Shown one piece after another: positions 1 through 5,644 of a stretch of 6,601 nucleotides of DNA (position 1 is its first letter; each line of letters begins with the position of its first letter). The notes below the pieces were generated by a model, which ran no database searches, was not told the DNA's origin, and saw only the letters and a list, made by a program, of their open reading frames with translations. The stretch is from Sulfurospirillum sp. UBA6790. GTDB lineage: Bacteria > Campylobacterota > Campylobacteria > Campylobacterales > Sulfurospirillaceae. A program made the translations under genes and the position numbers. The stretch spans positions 1-6,601 of the forward strand of contig DKFS01000098.1 of the NCBI GenBank assembly GCA_002452855.1. Direction: 5' to 3'.

Positions 1-142
1 GCTCAGGTCTATAAATCGCTGTCCCGCTGGTTTGTTTAACGCGACCTATCTCTTTGACAAAATCCATACGCTCATTCAAGAGCTTCAAAATTTGGTTATC
101 AACCAGATCGATTTCTTTTCGGTACTTATCAATTTCTTGCAT
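1..142 (-). CDS. pheA: Chorismate mutase domain of PheA (P-protein), 5' part only
   Basis: The first 47 codons of a gene that continues past the left edge. The visible peptide is a single amphipathic helix typical of the AroQ-class chorismate mutase domain, which converts chorismate to prephenate. Arg8, Arg25 and Lys36 fall at the spacing of E. coli P-protein active-site residues Arg11, Arg28 and Lys39, each shifted by three. In Campylobacterota this domain is normally fused to a prephenate dehydratase and an ACT regulatory domain, so the full protein probably makes phenylpyruvate and is feedback-regulated by phenylalanine; that part is outside the window. The ATG is at 142-140, preceded by an AAAGG ribosome binding site and only 4 nt after the HAD gene's stop codon, so it is probably co-transcribed with lysA and the HAD gene. 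A stand-alone chorismate mutase cannot be excluded from this fragment. Confidence 0.88.
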   Translation of the reverse strand, partial: MQEIDKYRKEIDLVDNQILKLLNERMDFVKEIGRVKQTSGTAIYRPE

Positions 143-146
143 ACAT

Positions 147-911
147 TTACCTTTGTACATGTCCAATTGTCGGTATAATCGCATCTAAAGAAGCTTTTAC
201 ATGTAAAACTTCTTCCTCGCTTTGACACTTACCACTCAAAACTAAAATCGTTTTCATTCCAAGTTTTTTAGCACCCAAAAGATCCCCAATCGCATCATCA
301 CTGATCATGGTCACTTCATCAAAATTTTTCACATCCCTTTGCTTTTGCAAAAGCGATAATGCCTCTTGATAGAACAGCGTACTGGGCTTTCCAACCACAC
401 TATACTCTGCGCCAGTGGCATAATGTAGCATCTCTAAAATAGCACCCACACCAGGATAACGTCGTTTATCTTTTGCGTAAATACTCGTAGCGTGCATCCC
501 TACAATTTTCGCACCACCCATCACAAGCTCAATCATGCTCGCATAATCATCGGCGGTAAAATCTTTCTTACTGGCAATGACAATGGCCTCTGGACTTTTG
601 GCATCTAGTTCAAATCCCAATTGTGCCATAACATCAACAAATTCCTCTGCACCAAAGCAACGAACCGCTTTTACATGTAAAACTTTCTCTAATGCCATAA
701 ATGGGTCAAGATAGTTATTTTGTGGGATAGTAAACCCTAAATCACATAAAAATTGATGAAACTTTTGACTGGGTATTTTGGTATTGTTCGTAACCACCAC
801 ATACGGAATCTTTGCTTGATTTAAAGCGTCTATAAAAGCAATAGAGCCTTCTATCGGTTTTTTATGCACATCATCAATGAGTGTGCCTTGTACGTCGATG
901 AGATAACTCAT
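147..911 (-). CDS. HAD-superfamily subfamily IIA hydrolase-like protein with altered motif I
   Basis: A 254-residue protein with the layout of HAD subfamily IIA (NagD/phosphoglycolate phosphatase/PLP phosphatase-like). Motif I is DVQGT at residues 6-10, with Asp6 as the expected nucleophile. Motif II is TNN at 41-43, the motif III lysine is Lys175 in VGKPS, and motif IV has Asp205 and Asp210 followed by a GAKKLGMKT stretch. The region between motifs II and III would be the cap domain. The oddity is Gln8: phosphatases of this family have Asp there (DxDGT) as general acid/base, so hydrolase activity is uncertain although Mg-binding acids remain. The substrate cannot be read from the sequence. 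Its ATG overlaps the lysA stop by 4 nt (ATGA), and pheA follows after 4 nt, so it is translationally coupled in an amino-acid biosynthesis unit. Two copies of a 14-bp palindrome lie in the gene, each encoding VLHVKA. Confidence 0.88.
   Translation of the reverse strand: MSYLIDVQGTLIDDVHKKPIEGSIAFIDALNQAKIPYVVVTNNTKIPSQKFHQFLCDLGFTIPQNNYLDPFMALEKVLHVKAVRCFGAEEFVDVMAQLGFELDAKSPEAIVIASKKDFTADDYASMIELVMGGAKIVGMHATSIYAKDKRRYPGVGAILEMLHYATGAEYSVVGKPSTLFYQEALSLLQKQRDVKNFDEVTMISDDAIGDLLGAKKLGMKTILVLSGKCQSEEEVLHVKASLDAIIPTIGHVQR
195..208. repeat. Perfect 14-bp palindrome TTTTACATGTAAAA, copy 1
   Basis: This self-complementary 14-mer lies near the 3' end of the HAD gene, where the minus strand reads it as Leu236-His-Val-Lys239. 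With its flanks (193-211) it is identical over 19 bp to the copy at 667-685. Its function is unknown; see the finding on this palindrome. Confidence 0.75.
669..682. repeat. Perfect 14-bp palindrome TTTTACATGTAAAA, copy 2
   Basis: This is the second copy in the HAD gene, encoding Leu78-His-Val-Lys81 on the minus strand. It is in the same codon phase as copy 1 and shares the same 19-bp context (667-685). Confidence 0.75.
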
Positions 912-2113
912 AAATACTCTTTTTCTAATTCAATCAAATCTTCAAAAGTTTCGCGCTTACGAATCAAACGGTCACTGCCTGCTTCAAGGGCAATCTCAGC
1001 CACGCGAGAACGAGAATTATAATTACTGCTCATTGTAAAACCATAGGCACCCGCACTTTTAACCACTAAAAGGTCATCATGCTCCAAAGGAGGCAATGCA
1101 ATGTTTTTAGCAAAAAAATCACCACTTTCACAAATAGGTCCTACAACATCGCACAAAGATGCATTGTCGCCTGTTTTTCCTTCTACTTCGATACCATGAT
1201 ATGCATTGTAAAGGCTCGGACGGATCAAATCGTTCATCGCTCCATCTACAATGACAAAACGTTTATGACCATTGTTTTTTTCATACAGTACGCGCGTTAA
1301 GAAAAAACCTGAATCACCCACTAAGTAGCGACCCGGTTCGCAAACAAGCGTAATATCAAGCCCACTGAGTGCGCTAAAAATTGCTTGCGCATATTCATAA
1401 GGAGGAATCACTTCCTCTTCTTTGTATTGAATGCCAATACCGCCGCCGACATCAAAAAATTTAATATCAATATTTAACGCCTTGAGGTTACGTAATAAAT
1501 TAGCTAAAACATTCGCCGCTTCTTTAAAAGGTGTCACATCCGTGATTTGACTACCGATATGAAAATGAATTCCTACAGGATCAAGCGATGGGCTGTTTTT
1601 TGCATGAATATACATACGTTTTGCGCTTTCAATATCCACGCCAAATTTATTTTCATGCAACCCTGTTGAGATATACGGATGCGTTTTAGGGTCAATGTTT
1701 GGATTAACGCGAATACTAATACGTGCTACAATACCTAGCTTTTGAGCGATCAGCTCCACGCGATTCATCTCTTCTTCGCTTTCAAGATTGAGCATTAAAA
1801 TATCATTTTTTAACGCTTCTTCAATCTCTTCATCTTTTTTACCCACACCGCTAAAAATAATTTTATATTTTGGAATACCCGCGTAAAGGGCACGTTTAAC
1901 TTCGCCAATAGAGACACAGTCGCATCCTGCTCCAAGCTGAGCCATATGTTTTAAAACGGAAAGATTGGAATTTGCTTTTGCAGCAAAGCAGATAAGTGAT
2001 TTTCGTGCTTTGAAAACTTCTTTAAGGCTATTAAACTTTTGCGCTATCGTATCAAAATCATAAACGTATAAAGGAGTACCATATTTTTGTGCTAATGCAG
2101 AGAATTTCGTCAT
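908..2113 (-). CDS. lysA: Diaminopimelate decarboxylase
   Basis: A PLP-dependent fold-type III decarboxylase that converts meso-diaminopimelate to L-lysine, the last step of lysine biosynthesis, in the cytoplasm. At 401 residues it has the usual family length. The N-terminal alanine-racemase-like barrel carries the Schiff-base lysine Lys46 in FAAKAN, the HFHIGSQ motif at 183-189, a GGG phosphate-binding loop at 223-225 and EPGR at 259-262. The C-terminal beta domain supplies the partner-subunit motif CES at 328-330 and Tyr357 in GAYGF. All expected active-site residues are present, so the enzyme should be active. The ATG at 2113-2111 has AAGG at 2120-2123 in front. A 79-nt leader with a -10-like box separates it from the permease gene upstream. 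The stop overlaps the HAD start (ATGA). CES and the HFHIGSQ/EPGR pattern favour LysA over carboxynorspermidine or ornithine decarboxylases. Confidence 0.97.
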   Translation of the reverse strand: MTKFSALAQKYGTPLYVYDFDTIAQKFNSLKEVFKARKSLICFAAKANSNLSVLKHMAQLGAGCDCVSIGEVKRALYAGIPKYKIIFSGVGKKDEEIEEALKNDILMLNLESEEEMNRVELIAQKLGIVARISIRVNPNIDPKTHPYISTGLHENKFGVDIESAKRMYIHAKNSPSLDPVGIHFHIGSQITDVTPFKEAANVLANLLRNLKALNIDIKFFDVGGGIGIQYKEEEVIPPYEYAQAIFSALSGLDITLVCEPGRYLVGDSGFFLTRVLYEKNNGHKRFVIVDGAMNDLIRPSLYNAYHGIEVEGKTGDNASLCDVVGPICESGDFFAKNIALPPLEHDDLLVVKSAGAYGFTMSSNYNSRSRVAEIALEAGSDRLIRKRETFEDLIELEKEYL

Positions 2114-2121
2114 TTTGAACC

Positions 2122-2134
2122 TTATCTAAGATAA
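2122..2134. promoter_or_regulatory. Inverted repeat TTATCT-N-AGATAA over the lysA ribosome binding site
   Basis: A perfect 6+1+6 inverted repeat lies between the predicted transcription start and the lysA ATG, and touches the AAGG Shine-Dalgarno sequence at 2120-2123. With a 1-nt centre it would make a poor RNA hairpin, so if functional it is more likely a dimeric repressor site. No regulator can be named, and chance in AT-rich DNA is possible. Confidence 0.3.
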
Positions 2135-2146
2135 CAATATTTATAC

Positions 2147-2159
2147 ATTCTATCAAAAA
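2147..2159 (-). promoter_or_regulatory. Probable sigma-70 promoter for lysA-HAD-pheA
   Basis: Read on the minus strand, TTTTTGA is followed directly by TAGAAT (2152-2147), five of six matches to the -10 consensus. A second T-run lies about one helical turn upstream (2167-2172) and there is no -35 box. This is the arrangement described for Campylobacter housekeeping promoters. It predicts a start near 2140 and a leader of about 27 nt. The box lies in the only sizeable gap upstream of lysA. Confidence 0.45.
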
Positions 2160-2192
2160 GTTCAACAAAAAATGATTAAATGTGTCCTTATA

Positions 2193-3251
2193 TTAGCGTT
2201 TGGAGTAAAAATACAGTGCAACAAAAAAGATAAGAACGATAGGAAGTAAAATAGCAACTTCGGAAAAAAGAACACCATTGGCAGCTAAACGACTTAATAA
2301 AAAGAGTCCACTCCACACAACCAATGTGACAAAGGCAAAGGCAGTTGCAATCAATGCACTGTTATAGTAACGCCCCATCATAGGTGCTTTAAAATATAAA
2401 ATGATAATGAGAAAAGGAGCGAAAAAGGGAAAGAAAATTTGATAAAACAGGGTTGCTTTAATTTTACTGGTGTTAATCCCTTGAGAATCAAAAAAACGTA
2501 AAGCATCAATACCATCACTAATGGAAAGTGCATATTCACTCTGATAAACATTGTCCATAATTTTGGGTTTAAAGTCTTCCATCGTTTCCATTTTTGCAAT
2601 GTGCTCAACATTAAAACCCGGGTCATCCAATGAACTGACGTGCGGTTTATTGGTAATGGTTACGTTATCTAAAATCCAACGATTATGAGCAAAAGTTGCA
2701 ACCGTAGCACGAATGATTTTTGTAACATCAATACTATTCACTTCAAAAATAGTGACATCATAAGCAACTTGTTTTAAAGGGTCCAATTTTTTAAAGTAGA
2801 TATATTCGTTATTGTGTTTTAAAAAAAGGTCTTCAGAGTTGTTAGAGATACGATTGTATTTTTTCAAATTTGCACTGTATTCATACGCATACGCAAACTC
2901 TGTACAATTGAGCCCGATGTAAATTAGTGTAATAACCAATGACGTTAAGAAGAAGGGTTTAATAAAAGCTCTTTGGCTGATACTAGAAGCATACATACAA
3001 ATAAGTTCATTGGTTTTTAACATACTAAAATACGAGACAATCATACCAAAAACAATTGAAAGAGGTAATACATAATTCACGGCATTCATGCCTTGAAAAA
3101 GTGCATATAAAATTTGTAAATTGGCAGAATCAGGAATGTTATTGTAGTTGGTAAGAAGATCAACACCGACATAAAACAGGTCTAAAGCGATAAAGATAAC
3201 AAAAAAGTTTTTGAGATAATTACGAACAATATATTTCTCAAAAAGTCTCAT
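2193..3251 (-). CDS. LptF/LptG (YjgP/YjgQ) family LPS-export permease
   Basis: A 352-residue inner-membrane protein. Hydrophobic segments are visible at about residues 12-33, 59-77, 97-117, 267-286, 298-318 and 331-349, giving six membrane helices. Between helices 3 and 4 is a hydrophilic region of roughly 150 residues, expected to form the periplasmic beta-jellyroll. This 3+3 topology, the basic N-terminus, and the length are those of LptF/LptG, which with the LptB ATPase extract lipopolysaccharide or lipooligosaccharide from the inner membrane and pass it to LptC and LptA. The sequence alone does not let me choose LptF or LptG, and the partner permease and LptB are not in the window. The start codon overlaps the pth stop (ATGA), so translation is coupled to pth. 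A permease of this family follows pth in Campylobacter and Helicobacter as I recall. No terminator is evident after it. Confidence 0.87.
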   Translation of the reverse strand: MRLFEKYIVRNYLKNFFVIFIALDLFYVGVDLLTNYNNIPDSANLQILYALFQGMNAVNYVLPLSIVFGMIVSYFSMLKTNELICMYASSISQRAFIKPFFLTSLVITLIYIGLNCTEFAYAYEYSANLKKYNRISNNSEDLFLKHNNEYIYFKKLDPLKQVAYDVTIFEVNSIDVTKIIRATVATFAHNRWILDNVTITNKPHVSSLDDPGFNVEHIAKMETMEDFKPKIMDNVYQSEYALSISDGIDALRFFDSQGINTSKIKATLFYQIFFPFFAPFLIIILYFKAPMMGRYYNSALIATAFAFVTLVVWSGLFLLSRLAANGVLFSEVAILLPIVLIFFVALYFYSKR

Positions 3252-3823
3252 ACTTTATCCCCACTACACAATGTTTGTTTGAGGGAGTATTGTAGCGAAA
3301 CTTCTTTTAAATCCTCCGAGAGTAGCGCTTTAATGCTTTTTTTGACATGGTTAATCATTTCGGGTAAAAATTCACGTTGCGCACTGGAAAAATCTGAAAG
3401 TACGTACTTTGCAACATCACTTTTGTGCTCAGGCTTTCCAATCCCTATACGTACTCTAATGTATTCTGTTCCAATATGAGCATCAATAGAGCGAAGCCCA
3501 TTATGACCACCATGACCACCACCAATCTTAAAACGAAGTGTTCCGAAGGGTAAATCTAAATCATCGTGCACAACGATAATCTGATCGGGTTTAAAGTAAT
3601 CATCCACAGCGCGTACACTTTCTCCTGAGAGATTCATATACGTTAAGGGTTTAAGAAGAAGCATAGAAGGGGCTTTAAAAAGCTCGCCTTTGAAATTTAC
3701 TTTTGTGATTTTTTCAACAGAAGGGAGGTCATCGAGCAGGGCATCGATGACCATAAAACCGATATTATGTCGGTTGTTTTTATACAATAAATCTGGATTT
3801 CCTAACCCAACGATTAGTGTCAT
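3248..3823 (-). CDS. pth: Peptidyl-tRNA hydrolase
   Basis: Cleaves the ester bond of peptidyl-tRNAs released prematurely from ribosomes, recycling tRNA in the cytoplasm; usually essential. The 191 residues match the bacterial Pth family length. Asn9 lies in VGLGNP, the catalytic His19 in RHN, Asn64 in YMNLSG, Asp87 in HDDLDLPFG and Asn108 in GGHGGHNGL. Asp87 and Asn108 are 21 residues apart, as are Asp93 and Asn114 in E. coli Pth. The glycine-rich loop at 101-106 is intact. It starts 6 nt after rplY with only a weak Shine-Dalgarno sequence inside the end of rplY, so it probably depends on read-through or coupling from that gene. The rplY-pth pairing is common in bacteria and joins two translation functions. 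Nothing appears damaged. Confidence 0.98.
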   Translation of the reverse strand: MTLIVGLGNPDLLYKNNRHNIGFMVIDALLDDLPSVEKITKVNFKGELFKAPSMLLLKPLTYMNLSGESVRAVDDYFKPDQIIVVHDDLDLPFGTLRFKIGGGHGGHNGLRSIDAHIGTEYIRVRIGIGKPEHKSDVAKYVLSDFSSAQREFLPEMINHVKKSIKALLSEDLKEVSLQYSLKQTLCSGDKV

Positions 3824-3829
3824 AAAGCG

Positions 3830-4366
3830 TTACTTAGCTTTAATAACTCCGGCGACAGAAACACGTGTTTCATCGACAATAATGACGTTTGCAGGAACGG
3901 GAATATCACGTACCAAGATTGTGTCACCTACATCAAGATTACTAACATCAACTGTAAAATCATTTGGTAAGTTTTCTGCTGTACATTTAACGGTTAAACG
4001 TTTTTTAGATTGAATCAAAACACCTTTGTTTTTTGTACCTACTGGAAGACCAACAAGTTTTACAGGAACAAGATATTTTGTTAAAACACCTGGAAGTGCT
4101 ATACGTAAATCGACATGTAAAAGGTTGCTATTTACAGGGTCTCTTTGGTAATCTTGGATAACAACATTGTACTCTTTACCCGCAACTTTCACTGGGAAAA
4201 TAAGAGTCTCTTTGTTCTTTGCTGCTTTAATGAATTCGTTTGCTTTAAATGCAGCATTGATGTTTTCTTCACCCTTACCGTAAATATTAGCAATTAGATA
4301 TCCATCTCTACGAAGCGCTTTAGTAGCCTTTTTTTCGATACTATCTCTAATGATGCCTTCTAACAT
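3830..4366 (-). CDS. rplY: 50S ribosomal protein L25 (general stress protein Ctc type)
   Basis: A 178-residue long-form L25 of the TL5/Ctc type, which binds 5S rRNA in the large ribosomal subunit. Residues about 1-92 form the L25 RNA-binding domain, with [12 protein letters not shown] at 19-30 and the family signature around QDYQRDP at 71-77 followed by LLHVD at 82-86. Residues about 95-178 are the second, all-beta TL5-like domain, including NLDVGD at 143-148. E. coli L25 has only the first domain, so the length identifies the Ctc form. The ATG at 4366-4364 is well placed behind a strong AAAGGA ribosome binding site (4372-4377) and a consensus -10 box (4396-4401), so it appears to head its own transcription unit with pth and the permease gene. 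The codons for Glu11-Lys13 contain an A7 run, which I regard as incidental. Confidence 0.97.
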   Translation of the reverse strand: MLEGIIRDSIEKKATKALRRDGYLIANIYGKGEENINAAFKANEFIKAAKNKETLIFPVKVAGKEYNVVIQDYQRDPVNSNLLHVDLRIALPGVLTKYLVPVKLVGLPVGTKNKGVLIQSKKRLTVKCTAENLPNDFTVDVSNLDVGDTILVRDIPVPANVIIVDETRVSVAGVIKAK

Positions 4367-4395
4367 AGTTTTCCTTTATAAAAAATAAGGGTGCT

Positions 4396-4407
4396 ATTAT
4401 ATACAAA
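4396..4407 (-). promoter_or_regulatory. Probable sigma-70 promoter for rplY-pth-permease
   Basis: On the minus strand, TTTGTA precedes a perfect TATAAT (4401-4396), with a further T-run at 4415-4419 and no -35 box, as is usual in Campylobacterota. The predicted start is near 4389-4390, leaving a leader of about 23 nt that contains AAAGGA. It lies in the 63-nt gap between the ATPase gene and rplY. Confidence 0.6.
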
Positions 4408-4429
4408 TAAACCTAAAAACTCTTTAAAG

Positions 4430-5632
4430 TCATTTTTTGAGGCTAATAATGTCTTTATCGTATTCTCGAAGCTCTTGTACATTGGTTGGTGCTTCGCTCT
4501 TTCGTATCTCTTTTTGGCTTTTATCTGCATCGTAGAAATCAAGTGCCATCGTAATATCATTACGACTTGTCGCCGCCCGAATCGCTTCTTCGCGCTCAAT
4601 TTTACCTTCGGCATATAATCCTAAAAGCGCTTGGTCAAACGTTTGCGTTTTGTAAACATCTTTTCCCTCTTTAATCGCGTCAGGGATTTCGCCTTCTCTG
4701 CCTTCTAAAATCAATGCTTCAATACGTGCATTTTTGACTAAAATTTCAACGGCTGCTGTTCGCCCTTTATCTACTGTTTTAACTAAACGTTGAGCCACAA
4801 CACCTTGTAAAACAGAGGATAATGACATTTTGATACGATTTTGCTCACTACCAGGGAACATCCCGATGATACGACCAATGGTCTCTTTGGCATCAACGGT
4901 ATGTAAAGTCGAAAGCACTAAGTGACCTGTTTCAGCTGCATGCATCGCTGTTTCAATGGTTTCAAGATCACGCATCTCTCCCACTAAAATAACATCAGGG
5001 TCTTCACGAAGCGCAGCACGTAGGGCATCCGAAAAGGAAAGAGCATCTTGCCCAATCGCACGCTGGTTTACAACGCATGATTCATCTTTATAGATAAACT
5101 CTACTGGATCTTCGATGGTGATAATATGTTTACGTTGTAATTTATTGATACGATTAATCATAGAAGCTAACGTTGTTGTTTTACCACTTCCCGTAGGCCC
5201 TGTGACTAATATAAGACCACGCGAGAGGTCACACAGTGAGTTAATAACAGGCGGAAGATTTAAGGATTCTACGGTAGGAAGTACCATCGGAATCGTTCTA
5301 AAAACCGCTGAAACACCATCGACTTGGAAAAACATATTGACACGAAAGCGGTAATCATCGTTGAGCTTGAAGGTAAAGTCGATATTTTTTCTCTCAACAA
5401 GCTCGCCAAATCGACTGCGCAACAGCTCTTTTGCAAGGGTTAATCCATCTCCATGACTTAAGGCCTCTTTGGAAAATGAAACAATTTCTCCATTGATACG
5501 ACCTCGTATCGTCGTTCCTGTTTTTACATGTAAATCACTTCCTTTGTGTTCCACCAGCTTACTCAAATAAAATTTGAGCTTTTTGGTCATCTCAAAGGTG
5601 AGTTCACTCACATTGACTTCAGCTGTTGCCAT
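4430..5632 (-). CDS. Type IV pilus retraction ATPase, PilT/PilU type
   Basis: A 400-residue hexameric secretion ATPase of the GspE/PilT family, which acts at the cytoplasmic base of type IV pili and powers pilus retraction (twitching, surface contact, DNA uptake). The N-terminal PAS-like domain spans about 20-115, with SDLHVKTG at 32-39. The RecA-like core has Walker A GPTGSGKTT at 145-153, the Asp box ITIEDPVE at 171-178, Walker B ending VGEMRD at 217-222 with catalytic Glu219, and the His box AETGHLVLSTLHT at 233-245. No zinc-binding cysteine cluster of GspE/PilB assembly ATPases is seen. The C-terminal part lacks the AIRNLIRE motif of classical PilT and instead carries QTFDQALLGLY at 330-340, resembling PilU, so I leave the symbol blank. 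The ATG has AAAGGA at 5638-5643 and lies 12 nt after tal. No other pilus gene is nearby. A T4P-like DNA-uptake ATPase is an alternative role. Confidence 0.92.
   Translation of the reverse strand: MATAEVNVSELTFEMTKKLKFYLSKLVEHKGSDLHVKTGTTIRGRINGEIVSFSKEALSHGDGLTLAKELLRSRFGELVERKNIDFTFKLNDDYRFRVNMFFQVDGVSAVFRTIPMVLPTVESLNLPPVINSLCDLSRGLILVTGPTGSGKTTTLASMINRINKLQRKHIITIEDPVEFIYKDESCVVNQRAIGQDALSFSDALRAALREDPDVILVGEMRDLETIETAMHAAETGHLVLSTLHTVDAKETIGRIIGMFPGSEQNRIKMSLSSVLQGVVAQRLVKTVDKGRTAAVEILVKNARIEALILEGREGEIPDAIKEGKDVYKTQTFDQALLGLYAEGKIEREEAIRAATSRNDITMALDFYDADKSQKEIRKSEAPTNVQELREYDKDIISLKK
5523..5534. repeat. Perfect 12-bp palindrome TTTACATGTAAA, copy 3
   Basis: This is the core of the same palindrome as at 195-208 and 669-682, here inside the retraction ATPase gene. 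It encodes Leu34-His-Val-Lys37 in the same codon phase. SDLH is commonly conserved in PilT-family proteins, so protein constraint may explain part of this copy. Confidence 0.6.
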
Positions 5633-5644
5633 AGGAATCCTTTG

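Noticed and set aside
2378..2626. Overlapping 82-codon frame within the permease gene
   Set aside because: It lies entirely inside a well-supported gene on the same strand, has no ribosome binding site of note and no recognisable domain.
4329..4336. A AAA AAG slippery heptamer in rplY codons 11-13, in the right phase for -1 frameshifting
   Set aside because: The -1 frame ends after a few codons, there is no evident stimulatory hairpin, and a short truncated L25 makes no sense; AAA AAG for Lys-Lys is common in AT-rich genes.
4410..4440. Possible rho-independent terminator after the retraction ATPase gene (CTTTAAAG palindrome followed by T5)
   Set aside because: The stem is only A/T-rich with a bulge and no GC core; it is not a credible terminator, and the T-run fits better as part of the rplY promoter.
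4360..4614. 84-codon frame spanning the end of the ATPase gene and the rplY promoter
   Set aside because: It runs out of frame through the conserved ATPase C-terminus and across the -10 box and rplY start; composition is unlike a real protein.
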